Source: Neoceratodus forsteri
Lineage: Eukaryota; Chordata; Ceratodontiformes; Ceratodontidae
Assembly (NCBI GenBank): GCA_016271365.2
Contig: CM028132.1
Span: 588,325,001 to 588,389,000 of the forward strand
Length of the DNA: 64,000 bases
Direction: 5' to 3'
The translations under genes were made by a program, and so were the position numbers. Under the pieces are notes generated by a model. It did no database searches and was not told where the DNA came from. It saw only the letters and a list, made by a program, of their open reading frames with translations. Below, in pieces: positions 53,002 to 63,650 of this stretch (position 1 is the first letter of the stretch; each line of letters starts with the position of its first letter).

Positions 53002-55160
53002 TCACTGCCCTAGGGATGGCTTACAGAAAGGGGCTAGGTAAAGGGCCTTATCAGAGTTCCTAGTAGAACAAGGGGTAGGGGCAAGGGAGATGAGCTGCTG
53101 GACTGAGGGAGGGGAGAGTGAGGTGGTAAGCTTCTTGGTCAACAGGCAGGTGTGATAGTCAAGCCTACCCTTAGAGGAGTAGTCCACCCAGAATTTAAAA
53201 AAACATATGTTATGTAGAGTGTTTTGATATGTATGTTAAATCCTAGTGTGTCCTTCCCTCTGTCTGCTATTTGGAGTCTTTCCTAAATTGCCTGCTAGCT
53301 GTATGGTAGTTTTTACGACCCCTGGGGAACTCCATAACAAATAGTTTTATTGGCTTTCTTTCTCACAGGATGCCCACATCTCATGTAACAGTGATGTAGC
53401 CATGCCCTTAGATTTAGTATGTGTATTGCTTTAAAATTAGTTTAGCAACAGCAGAGCCTTGTAACTTCTTATCCAGGGAGCACAAATGGCAACAGTTAGT
53501 TTAGCAGATACATGAGAGCCAGCTAACTGGGGTTTCTGTAAGACAACAGCTACTAAATAGCTCTAATTCACTATTTTTTTTCTCTGTTCATCAGGTCTAG
53601 CTAGCAGGAGTGTTGTAACATCAGAAACACAAATAATGAATTAGAGCTATTTAGTAGCTGTTGTCTTACAGAAACCCAGTTAGCTTGCTCTCATGTATCT
53701 GCTAAACTAACTATTGCCATTTGTGCTCCCTGGATAAGAAGTTACAAGGCTCTGCTGTTGCTCAACTAATTTTAAAGCAATACACATGCTAAATCTAAGG
53801 GCATAGCTACATCACTGTTACATGAGATGGGGGCATCCTGTGAGAAAGAAAGCCAATAAAACTATTTGTTATGGAGATCCCCAGGGGTCGTAAAACTACC
53901 ATACAGCTAGCAGGCAATTTAGGAAAAACTCCAAATAGCAGACAGAGGGAAGAACACACTAGGATTTAACATACATATCAAAAGACTCTACATAACATAT
54001 GTTTTTTGCACATTCTGGGTGGACTATTCCTTTAAAGTTTAGCCAGTTCACTTGACTGTAAAGATAGCAGGTGTGGGTTAGCTTTGGTGCTCCGGTTATG
54101 AGGCGACATGCTTTATTGAGGGAGAGCACTATTCTTTTAAGAGCAGTGTCAGATGCAGAGCTGTAGATTACTATACCATAATCCACTAGGGATAGAACAG
54201 AACTAGTGACAGCCAGGCGGAGGGCATCATTTGTCAGGCAGCTCCTATGCCTGTAGAGGAGGCCAGTTCTGGTGTTTACTGCTTTATAAACCAGGTTAAT
54301 ATGTTCTTGGTAGGAGAGGGAGGAGTCTAAGGTTATCCTGAGGTATTTAAAGCTTCTAACCTGATCAAGTGATGAGAGTTGACTATTTCAGATGTTTAGT
54401 GACACTCTTTTATGTTTATTCTGGTGGTTTGCAAATAGCATTACTTTAGTCTTTTTGTAATTGATGATAAGTTTATGAAAGGAGAACCAGGACTCGATTT
54501 GTGTAAAGCTATTTTGCAGGCATTGTTCAAGCATAAGGGCATCAGGGTGACTAGAGAAAATAACTGCTTCATCTGCGTAGAGGAGTAGGTTGTCAGAGCA
54601 GGCTTGGAGAAGGGTATTTAGAAAAAGACTAAACAGGAGCGGGCCAAGAATTGAACCCTGTGGAACCCCTGAATGAACTGGCTTGCTGGAAGAGAGGGTA
54701 TCTAGGATTTTAACCCTCTAGGACCTCCCAGACAGGTAACTATCAAACCAGGCAGTAGCATCAGAGGATAGGCCCAGCCCCGAGGGGGAAGCAGAGAGAA
54801 GGCCATGGTGGACCATGTCAAATGCTTTTGTTAGGTCTATGTACACAGATCCAACCAAGTGACCACGGTCCAGAACTTTATGTATAAAGCTAGTGAACTC
54901 CAGGAGGGTTGTGGAAGTACTGTGGTCCTTCCTGAGGCCGTGTTGTTGGCTACACTGCAGATGATACTTGGCAAGATATTCAGAGATTTGATCATTCACT
55001 ATTCTTTCAAGGGCTTTAGAAATAGGGGGAAGGAGAGAGATGGGGCGATAGTTACCATGGGTAGTTCTGTCACCACTCTTGTTCACAGGGGTGACTATCG
55101 TAGGTTTCCACTGGGAGAGAAACTGACTGAGACAAAGAGAAAGGTTAAGAATTTTGGTGG
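53002..55160 (-). pseudogene. L2-F reverse transcriptase remnant
   Basis: From 55160: TKILNLSLCLSQFLSQWKP, KSGDRTTHGNYRPISLLP, VYIDLTKAFDMVHHGLL and, after a shift, GVPQGSILGPLLFSLFLN-type text near 54.64 kb. The active-site box reads YADE (54569-54580) instead of YADD, a change in a catalytic Asp. Then come FKYLRITLDSSLSYQEH, LVDYGIVIYSSASD, CRLITGAPKLTHTC and NWLNFK, where the foldback enters. GRLDYHTCLLTKK and the terminal SLGQ follow at 53.0-53.17 kb. Besides YADE there are few stops, so the copy was fairly young when it was interrupted. Confidence 0.93.
53175..54031. mobile_element. 857-bp foldback element with ~400-bp arms, in L2-F
   Basis: The left arm (53175-53575) and right arm (53632-54031) are inverted copies, about 95% identical by eye, around a ~56-bp loop. 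The ends are AGGAGTAGTCCACCC and its complement GGGTGGACTATTCCT. The target copies are TTAG (53171-53174) and TTAA (54032-54035), and one copy restores NFK-GR of the L2 frame. The TIR resembles the AGGGATAGTTCACCC ends of fish PIF/Harbinger-type MITEs, but that assignment is from memory. Confidence 0.93.
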
Positions 55161-56740
55161 AGGATGACAACTAGACAAAGAAGTAAAGTATATCAGTGTT
55201 TTTTTCTAAAAAAATGTCTTTCTCTATGTTTCCTTGTCCATCTTTCTTGATAAATAAATCCAAAAAACAGACTTGCTCTTTACTTGTTAAGTAGGTGAAT
55301 TTCAGATAAGGATTAGAATTATGCAAGTACTGTACAAATGCATGCAATTCATTTCAATTAACTTTCCATATAATTAAAATGCCATCTATAAAGTATCTAT
55401 ATAAATCCAATTTATCAAAAAATGAATTTACATCTAAGTGCATGATGACCTCGGTCTCCTATTTGCTCACATATAAATTTGCCACACTGGGGGCAAACAT
55501 TGCCCCCATTACAGTTCCTTTAGTCTGAAAACAGAACTGATCCAAGAAAGTAAAAACATTATATTTTAAAACAAACTCAAATAGTTTTAAAAGGAACTCT
55601 GTGGGCGATTCTGTGTCCTCCTCCCTTGTACACAGGAAGTGTGCCAATACATCCAGTGCCTATCTCTGAGGGATATTGGTGTACAAGGACTCAATATCCA
55701 TAGTTATCAGATATGTGTCCCTGTCCACCTCTATCTCCTCAAGGGTTCATAATATGTTATTGGTGTCTTTTATATACGACCCCAATCCTTGCACAAATGG
55801 TCTTAAAAAAAAATCGATATACTGTGACAGAGGCTTAGTCAAGGAACTGATCCCACTCACAATAGATCTACCTGGTGGTGAAGTCAGTGACTTATGTATT
55901 TTGAGAAAGGCATACAAAGTTGCCCTCACTGGATGTTTAACTGTCAAAAAATCTTTGGTTCCATGTCATTTGAGAGAACATATTTGAGCGATTACAATTT
56001 GAGTGAATATTTTATAGCGACTGCAATTTGAGTGACGCTACAGTTGAGTGAAGCACACTTCAGCTAAATATTTACAGGCACACTTCTCCATGTTTTGCAA
56101 GGGGGCTGTGCTCCTCTGCATGCCCCCTCCTATCTCTAGGATTCGAACTCTACAATGCACATTGACTCTAGATTTCATTGTATTTGTGGAGTTGCTGTAA
56201 TGTGCCGGTCGCTGTAAAGTGGCTGCCACTCATTTTGCTTTCACTCATATTCCTTCACTCAAATGCCTTCGCTCAAATTGAATCACTCAATTGACATGCT
56301 ACCAAAATGTTTTACATTTTTATCAATGATGCCTTTGTTAAAGGTTTCAGTTATACATTCATCTATTGACCACTTAAAGTCACTCATTGGATCTTTATTA
56401 AGTTGCTCATAAAATATAGCATCTTTTAATTCACGTAAAGTCTCTTCAACATAGTCACTGGTGTTTAGAATAACAGTACTTCCCCCTTTGTCTGCAGGTT
56501 TTATTGTGACTGAATGATCTTTCTGTAAATTCTCAAGTGCAGTTTTCTCCCCTTGGGTTAAATAGTCATAATGAATTTTTGGCAGGTTATTAAAAAAACT
56601 GTTCCAATTATTACTCACATATTTGTTTAAACGTTGAGATCACTGCACTTGGAGGGGGCAAAAATTAGATCTGCCTCTGAACTTCTGTAAATCAGTTTCA
56701 GATGTTGCAATATCTATTCGTTCTAAATTAGGATAGGAAC
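55161..56740 (-). pseudogene. PLE reverse transcriptase, main part
   Basis: Segment 1 (56740-56295): DIATSETDLQKFRG, LTQGEKTALENLQKDHSVTI, KPADKGGSTVIL (the KPADKGG box diagnostic of PLEs) and KDAIFYEQLNKDP. After the 329-bp foldback, segment 2 (55965-55161): FLTVKHPVRATLYAFLKIHK, PPGRSIVSGISSLTKPLSQY, GSYIKDTNNIL, then TYLITMDIESLYTNIPQ-type text, KGTVMGAMFAPSVANLYVSK, a broken YIDD-like region near 55.39 kb, and FIKKDGQGNIEKDIFLEK. Removing the foldback joins the halves in frame at GSM/EPK. Stops and shifts near 55.74, 55.66 and 55.44 kb make it dead. PLE RTs are related to telomerase RT. Confidence 0.92.
55966..56294. mobile_element. 329-bp foldback with TTTGAGTGA sub-repeats, in the PLE
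   Basis: CATG flanks both ends (55962-55965 and 56295-56298). The termini are TCATTTGAG and CTCAATTGA. Each arm holds several spaced copies of (A/T)TTGAG(C/T)GA (left arm) or TCACTCAAA(T) (right arm). Removing it with one CATG restores the PLE frame (HFGSM then EPK). The middle is non-coding. I cannot place it in a superfamily. Confidence 0.9.
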
Positions 56741-59700
56741 TTTATTTTTATAGCGGTCCTTCCTGGAGACTCAGAGCGCTTAACATTAATAAAAAAAACA
56801 CAGATTCAAAAGTAACATATGAGGCAGAGACTAACAGTTCTATCTATCCCATATTCAACAATTATAAAATATAAAACCAGAATTTCAGATACACAGTACC
56901 AATCAGTACTGCAATAAGTTCATAAATCAGCAGGCGATAGTAATTGTTGTCAGATCAAGTTAAATGCCCGCTCAAAGACCAAAATTTTTAGGACCCTTTA
57001 AAAGGCTTCCACCGAGGGTGCCTCCCACAGATGTCAAAGAAAATAGTTCCACAGGATTGGGGCTGCAACCGAGAATGCCCAGTCACCCGATTGCCACAGC
57101 CTAGCCCTGAGAACCACCAGGAGGCAACTCTCAGAGGAACGGAGAGCCTGAGATGGGCAGTGAGGACTCAGAAGGTCTTGAAGATAGGCTGCCCCCCCAT
57201 GCAGGGATTTACAGGTCAGTAACCTGACCCTGAAGGCAGTCCTCCACCTCACTTGCAACCAGTGCAGTTCACAGAGGACAGGTGTGACATGGTCAAATTT
57301 TGAAGTACCAGTCAACAACCTTGCCACCATGTTCTGCACCAGCTGCAGCTGGTGAAGGTTGCCTCCCAACAGCCCAGGTACAGGGCATTACAATAATCCA
57401 GACTGGATGTGATGAAGGCATGCACCAGGGTGGGCAGGTCATCAGATGGTATCAGGGCTCGAATCCAGGCAATGTTCCTCAATTGGTAAAAAACACTCTT
57501 TATGGTGGCCGATACCTGACCCTCAAGTGTCAAGCCATCATCCAGGATCACACCCAGATCCTTCATCCGATTGGAGGGAACAAGGGAAACACCCACCCAG
57601 GACTAGGTGGCCCCAAGTCCCCTTTCATCACAGCAATGACCTGGCTCTACCACTAGTACCTCCATCTTGTTCGGGTTGAGTCACATCCAGTGGTGTGTCA
57701 TCCAGTTCTGGATCTCCTCCAGGCAGTTGTTAATCACCGAGACCGCCACCTGGTTTCTGGGTGCACAGGACAGGTAGAGCTGGGTATCATCAGCATGGCA
57801 ATGAAAACCCAGCCCATACCACCTGATAGTGTCTCCCAGTGGAAACATGTATGCCATGAACAACAAGGGCAACAGGCCCGACCCTTGTGTAACACCACAG
57901 GACAGTGGCATCTGAATGGATGAGGCTAACCTCATCATCACCCTTTGCACCCTGTCTGTGAGGAAGGACCAAAATCAGTTGATGACTGTTCTGGTTAGTC
58001 CAACCCAGTTCTGCAGGCAGTCCAGCAGTACCTCATGATCCATGGTGTCAAATGCTGCTGAAAGACCGAGGAGGACTAGGATGGTACACTCTTCCCTATC
58101 CCTCACCGTTAGAAGATCATTTAGCACCCTCACCAGCATGGTCTTGGTGCTGTGCCCAGACCTGAACCCAGACTGGAAGCACTCGTTAAGTGACAGAGGA
58201 GGCAAGATGCATCTCTAACTGAATGGCCACCAATTTCTCTAGAACCTTCCTTAAAAATGGGAGGTTCGAGATTGGCCTGTAGTTGCTGAGACACGCGTGA
58301 TCCATTGAGGTTTTTTCAGCAGTGGCCTAACCAAGGCCTCTTTCAAAGCCCTGGGAAAGACTCCACTCTTGAGGGAACGCCAGACAATTCCAGCAACCAC
58401 AGGCCCTATCAGGTCCACGCATCCAACCAGAAGACAGATTGGACCTGGGTCTAGATCACAATATGTTGGTCGCAGTATCAAAATTATATCAGCCACCTTC
58501 TCCACTCCAACCACAGCGAACTCAGCCCAGACAAGAGGGGTGACCCGACACAATTCAGGATGAGTCCCACAATCCCTTTGAGTGGTGCTGGAAGTGATCT
58601 TGGCCTTGATAGAGGTCACTTTGTTGGCAAAGAAAGGAGCAAACTCATTGCAGCTTGTGCTTAAACCTGCTCCTCCCGCATGGAGACAGGCCTGATATAA
58701 TAGCCTATCTACCTTGCAGAAGAGCTGAGCTGGTCTGTTCCTTGCTGCAGCAATCTCCCTTGACAAAAAATCTGCCTTCTTTTTGGGAGATTGCCCCTGA
58801 CAGACAGTATAATGTGTCCTCTAAGTCCAATTTGTCCTCCATCAGACCAGAACTCCTCCAACGGCACTCCAACCTCCAACCCTTAATCTTTAACTCCTTA
58901 AGCTCCCCATCAAACCAGGAGGGCCTTCGTCGAGTAGACAAAGGTTGGACACAGATGTGCGATCGAGTCGAAGGCCATACCGACAGCACCATTATAACCA
59001 CCACAGCTTCCTCTAGCCCAATAGCACATGCAGTCTCTACCCTCAATAGGTCGAGCATCGCCTGTAGTCCTACTGATGTCAATCCCCTTAAAGGGTGATA
59101 CCAGATCATCTCCACAAAGGCCGGACACTCAAGGGGCCCCCAAACATGAACTCCATGGTGCTATAATCTGAACAAATAACTGGATCAATCCTAAGGTCAT
59201 CAACCCGAAGACCCAGAGTGAACACCAGGTCCAGAGCGTGGCCATGCAAGTGGGTCGCTGAAGTGACAATTTGGTAGGAGATCACACCCAAATGATGAAA
59301 GCCCATCATCAACCCAGGCATTGAAATCCCCCAGAATTAACCATCTGGGGGACTCCAAAACCAGGCCGATGATGAAGACTCCGAACTCCCACAAAAACTG
59401 GAGGGCAATACACCAGGAGGACCCTATAGCTCATGCTAAGACCACCCCATGCTGCAACACACTCAAATGACCCAGTGAAACACACTGGTAGCACCAGGAG
59501 GCCCAGGCTGGCTCTAAAACAGATGGCCACACCCCTGTCTCTGCAACTTCCTCAGGCTGTATATCACAGAATACTCAGCCAGTACTGCTGCCTCCAAAAA
59601 GGGTGCAGCATTTTTGTCCAGCCTAGTCTTTGTGATGCAGGCCAGGTCTACTGAGGAAATCAAGTCTGCTATTACCGCGGTCTTGTCCCTGATTGACCTG

Positions 59701-60000
59701 GTGTTGCATAACACAGCCTGAGCAGGATGAGGGAAGACTACTGGAGCAGCCTCCTGCCCTCAAAGGTGGAGCCCTTAGGTATGAGAAACAGACATGGAGG
59801 ACCCCTTTCTAATTCCCATTTCACCCTAGGGTGCCCCCTGAACCTTACCACCTGAACTGATGACTCCCAGGCACCTACTAGTACAACTCCCCACCTTGAC
59901 CCCCTCCCCAATGCTCTGCATCGAACATAAACTACTGCAGGCAATGGGGGAAGCTCAAAGGGATGGAGGACGCACAGCTTGGCCGCCAAGTAGGTGCACC
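56736..60000 (-). mobile_element. Canonical L2 LINE copy G
   Basis: The 3' end on the minus strand has GTTAAGCGCTCTGAGTCTCC and CGCTATAAAAATAAAGTTCC, the L2 end signature (GCGCTTTGAG and GCGCTATATAAATAAA). The coding part runs from about 56.95 to 59.72 kb. Sequence upstream to about 60.0 kb continues L2-like. The exact 5' limit is unclear. It is a different, more canonical L2 lineage than copies A-F and is inserted in the PLE. Confidence 0.88.
57034..59714 (-). pseudogene. L2-G ORF2: endonuclease, RT, C-terminus
   Basis: From 59714: NTRSIRDKTAVIADLISSVD and ACITKTRLD (TE-W box altered to TKTRLD), then LLVYCPPVF, WLILGDFNAWVDD, HALDLVFTLG and CSDYSTMEF (S-D-H changed to S-D-Y). RT: KKPQ-like, FQSGFRSGHSTKTMLVRVLN, LVLLGLSAAFDTMDHEVLL (the usual LDLSAAFDT box with L-L-G), GVTQGSGLLPLLFMAYM and an intact box CHADDTQLYLS (about 57790). 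Then KDLGVILDDGLTLEGQVSAT, SLDYCNALYLG, RLLTGTSKFDHVTPVLCELH and WAFSVAAPILWN, the classic L2 C-terminal phrases. It is broken by about ten shifts and stops. Confidence 0.95.
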
Positions 60001-61779
60001 TTATTGTCTCTTAGCCCCAGCATATGCTGATTACCAATCATAATAACCCCACTAAACTCCCAATAACCTGAAAAGAAATAAATAAATCCCAAAACGTTCT
60101 AAAAAAAGGCAAGAAAATGTTTACACATAACACAACTACAAATTCAACACAACCACCTCTACCCACAATTCCCCTAAAACTCCATCCCCCAAATTCCAAC
60201 ACAAAAATACAACACAGACTATAAAAGTAAAGAAAAAATCCCGCTGTGCACTATCAGTTCATGATTAATTTGCTCTCATTTAAATGATATAGGGCTTTTA
60301 CTGCTCCATATTTAATTTGTCCAATTTCCAGGCACTCTCACTTCCTTGTTTCACCGATGCATACAGTCTCTCTGTCCAGTGTCACATCCCAATTATTGTA
60401 ATTGTGGATATTTCCAACTTAATGCCCAATACTCTTCTACAACTGCACTGAAAACACAGTACTCACAATTCATGCTATTCCGGCAACAGAGGCTCCCCTG
60501 CCAGCTGCGGCAATAGCTAACCAGATACTCACATCTACACCAATCAGCCGGTTATGGGGACATTACAGCATAGCCACTGGGACAGCACAAAATACACACT
60601 GCCGGACGTGTAGCCTCAACTCACCATAGGTGTTCTTTGTTCCAGGCAGGCCAGCTCAATCACCCGAACTTTAGGCTGAGCTACAGCAGTATCCCACCAT
60701 GAAAAGCTGCCACAAAATCACACACAGCAGCAGTCATCCCAGGATCTGAATGGGCAACAGCACAAACTCCCCCCGCCAGTTGCAGCAACAATCATCTGGG
60801 TAATCCCAATGATGCTGATCTGCCGGTTTTGGGGGCCAGCACAAACACAGCCACAGGAGTAGAAATAACTGAGGGTCCATATAGAACAATGTACCGCTTC
60901 AGCTCTTACACAGTCCACACGTGACAATGAGCTGCTTCAGCTCTCACAATGAAGATAGTCTCAAAAAACTCTGCACTCCTTAGCACAATGACCACAGACA
61001 ATTCTAGATATCGATTTCAATTATTTAATGCAAGTACGAGTACAGGTACTTTGATTTCCAAAGAAATAAAGTCAAGGTGAAAACAAAGACCGCTCTCCTG
61101 TGTCTCAAAAAACACACCCCTGTGCTTCGACCAGTCAGCTGGTCTTCATTAGGGGGTAGAGTGTATCTTACTATGCCCTCCTTAAATAGCCAACACAATT
61201 AAATAGGAAGACCCCTATTGTTAACAATTTTAAATACAACATATTTTCAAAATATGGCCATGGAGGGATTCAAGCATGTTTGCATCAATTTAACAAACAG
61301 TTCTCCTTTTACCAATTTAATATACAGAAGTGGATTATTAACAATTCACAATGCCTTCAGCCTGAACAGGCAAACCTTGCCAGGTCTCCTCTCGGTAAGC
61401 ATCCTCCAACAAGGGGGTCTGCTTCCTAGTTAGAGTCCTTTAACTCGCAGCAGGAGTTTCTCTCCTCACACTTCCAGCCAGGTTCTATTCGAGGGAGATC
61501 CGCAGTTCTCTAGATGCACCTAAATTTCAATAGTTCAATTGAATGCTAGGCACACAGCATATAAAACCAAACAACTAAACAAAAAACTAAAAACTAAACT
61601 TTAAAAAATGCTTTAAAATGCTTTAAAAATAATTTAAATTTAAAAGTCTCTGCTTCAAAATTTAAATTTAAAGTCTTTGCTTCACAGCTACAGATGGCAG
61701 CCTAGCCTTGCCACTATCTTAATTGACCTTGATCTTGATTAAATTAGTATCACAAAACTGCTTCTGTTTAAATGCCACA
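60001..61779 (-). other. Unresolved insertion with a second PLE-like 3' end
   Basis: Between L2-G and the PLE N-terminal piece lies sequence without clear coding. On the minus strand, 61430-60960 has a weak CLFRLKAL phrase, like the end of PLE proteins, then a hairpin motif (61112-61163) and a TTTATTTCTTTGG stretch. It may be the 3' end of a different PLE family. The remainder (60.0-60.96 and 61.43-61.78 kb) shows no supported feature except AT-rich TTTAAA repeats at 61600-61675. Confidence 0.4.
61112..61163 (-). ncRNA. Second hammerhead-like hairpin motif, degenerate
   Basis: On the minus strand: ACCCC, CTAATGA, a perfect GACCAG-CTGA-CTGGTC hairpin, GAAG, CACA, GGGGT. The ACCCC/GGGGT pair forms stem I, CTAATGA stands for CUGAUGA and GAAG for GAAA. 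Stem III and the cleavage dinucleotide are not convincing. It has the same overall order as the motif at 50.9 kb. Confidence 0.4.
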
Positions 61780-62794
61780 TCCCAATGCTTTTCTTTTATA
61801 AAAAGATTTCAGACTCAGGTTGCGACGGGCAAGTTGCAAGTCAATATAGGTTTCAAACTTATTAACTGGGACTGTCAATGCAAACGACAGCCCCTTATTC
61901 AAAAGGTGATATTCAGATGGTGATAGAACTTTATTTGAAAGGTTAATTACCTTCTATTGTTGCTCTACTGACATTGTAGTCATGGTCTCTGTTCCTGGTA
62001 TACTGTTTCTTGGGTCTGAACTCATTGATTTCTTTGACCTCCTCTTATTCCACCTCATCCTCCTCTTGGATTTCTTGTGTTGTTTTCTGTTTGGAAGTCT
62101 TGGTATCAACTGGGATGTGTGCTTCTCCTGGGGCCTGGTGGTCATCTGATTGTACTTGATCTTCTTCTAAAAAATCCTCTGATTCTCCAGTCTCAGAGCC
62201 ACTCATGTCTGTACTTATATTAAATGACACTCGCCGGTCTCTTTTAAGGATACTTTAATTACGGTGTGATTTCTTCCAATTATACAGCCTGTCAAATTCA
62301 TAGTCATCTTTATATCGTTTAAACTTTATTTGTTTTGCCGATTTTAATTCTTCATCCAATTTAGAAATAGTCTCTTTTAACTGTTCATTAAATCTATTGA
62401 AGTCTGCATGGTCTTGATATAGTAAGTTAATAAAACAGCTTCATGCTTTTTTATTTCTTCAGTCAATTGCTCATTAACTTCTTTGCCATAGTCAATTATA
62501 AGTCTAATCAGTTTATTGGAAGCTTCATTTAGGATCTCTTGCCATTTATTCATAAACGTCTTTACATCTTGTCCAAACGTGGGATTCTTTAAGAGTCTCA
62601 GTCCACAAGGGATCCTAGAGACTTGTAAATAAGTTTCCATGTTTATTTGATTCCAGTACATTTTTCTTACTTTTATTACTGCTTTTTCTAAGTTTATTGA
62701 AAGCATCAAACAGTGCGGCTGCTTCCTCACCATATTGTGCTCGTACCATTGGTTCAGAATCCGTAAGAAATGGGTTAGCTTGAATGCCTGCCAT
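61780..62794 (-). pseudogene. PLE ORF, N-terminal domain
   Basis: The start is probably ATG at 62792-62794 (MAGIQANPFLTDSEPM). A frameshift near 62.7 kb leads to a frame with YLQVSRIPCGLRLLKNPTFG and FMNKWQEILNEASNKL, matching the R-I-P-R-G-L-R and N-K-(C/A)-S pattern near the N-terminus of vertebrate PLE proteins. An acidic, Ser-rich part (62.0-62.2 kb, SGSETGESEDFLEEDQ) follows. After a stop near 61.955 kb the frame has VINLSNKVLSPSEYHLLNKG and LSFALTVPVNKFETYIDLQ (about 61.82-61.95 kb), the conserved segment before the RT. The domain's role is unknown; it is peculiar to PLEs with GIY-YIG endonuclease. Confidence 0.8.
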
Positions 62795-63088
62795 CAGAGG
62801 TCATTCACGTACATTATTGGATCATTTTGTGTTTTTGCTGCATGAGAGAGATTCTGTGTCATTTCCAGGGATATGTTACTGCCTGTATGTGAAGCAAACT
62901 AATGAACTCAGTTGGCAAATAAATTTCATAAACACCAGAGCGTATGTGCATTCTTTCAAAAGGTTTTTACATGGAAAATATTAGTAGCCGTAATCTGTGC
63001 AATCTTCCGAAGACAAAATCGCCAAACAGAGAAATGAGCAATACTTGTTCTTAGGGCATGTATTAGCAATACGGCCTGATTTATTACA

Positions 63089-63650
63089 ATTAGAGATGGG
63101 CGAAGTGGCCCCAGTTTGCTCCGCAAAGTGGATCGTGGAGTGAAAGTGAAGTTGTGGAGTGCTCTGCAATGCGAAGCGGAGTACTTAGCGTTATGATAGG
63201 TAACCATACCTCTCAACCTCCTGCCTCATAAATCAGAGGCAAGACTTGAAAAAATCAGGACAAAGGACCACAATCAGGGTCACATTTTTAAAAATTGGTG
63301 CTATCCACTCAGGAATCTGGCAGATTAAGGGACTCAGTGTATAATACATTTTCTGAAGAATAAGAAGTCTGCAACTGTATTGTTTGACATAATTTTATTC
63401 TTACAATCATCGCTGTTTAGTCAGGGGAACACAGATTTTAGGAGGGACAGAGTAAAATTTTGAGGTGAAATCAGGGACATCCCTGAAAATCAGGGACACT
63501 TGAGAAGTATGTAGGTAACGTGAAATCCATTGAAAACAATGACTTTGTGTTACTCCACCTTCCCAAACCACTACTCCACCAATTCTTAAGGCGAAGCACA
63601 TTAAAAACAATGTACTTCACCTCACTTCGCTTTGTTTTTAAGCTCCAAAG
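63089..63650. repeat. Dispersed repeat interrupted by a hAT-like element
   Basis: TTAGAGATGGGCGAAGTGG and TGCGAAGCGGAGTACTTAGC before 63196 continue after 63519 with CCATTGAAAACAATGACTTT, AAGGCGAAGCACATTAAAAA and CACTTCGCTTTG. Phrases of this kind (GATGGGCGAA, GCGAAGC) recur in amphibian repeats as I recall. The ends are not defined. Confidence 0.5.
63205..63511. mobile_element. hAT-like non-autonomous DNA transposon
   Basis: A perfect 8-bp duplication, TAGGTAAC, lies at 63197-63204 and 63512-63519. The inverted ends are CATACCTCTCAA and TTGAGAAGTATG (11 of 12 match). An inner CAGGGACATCCCTGAAAATC motif sits near the right end. The 307-bp interior encodes nothing. An 8-bp duplication with short inverted ends is typical of the hAT superfamily. 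Confidence 0.88.

Larger units (their letters stand above)
52180..55160 (-). mobile_element. L2-type LINE copy F inserted in the PLE
   Basis: The 3' end on the minus strand is (TCAA)n(TAAA)n at 52181-52222, and the 5' truncation is at about 55160, within the RT. AGGAT flanks both sides (52175-52179 and 55161-55165). Deleting the copy rejoins the PLE text CHP with PRYVV across the shared ATCCT. It belongs to the same group as copies B and E and is itself split by a foldback element. Confidence 0.93.
50822..62794 (-). mobile_element. Penelope-like element (PLE) spread over 12 kb by nested insertions
   Basis: On the minus strand, PLE pieces follow in the correct order: N-terminal domain (62794-61780), RT part 1 (56740-56295), RT part 2 (55965-55161), then RT end, Cys-rich linker and GIY-YIG endonuclease (52179-51490) and a 3' UTR with a hammerhead-like motif, ending at about 50822. 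Between them lie an L2 (copy G) with extra sequence, a 329-bp foldback, and another L2 (copy F) that itself holds an 857-bp foldback. Total PLE sequence is about 4 kb, a normal length for the family. Confidence 0.9.

Noticed and set aside
58655..59098. Plus-strand ORF of 147 codons
   Set aside because: It is the antisense of the L2-G endonuclease-RT region.
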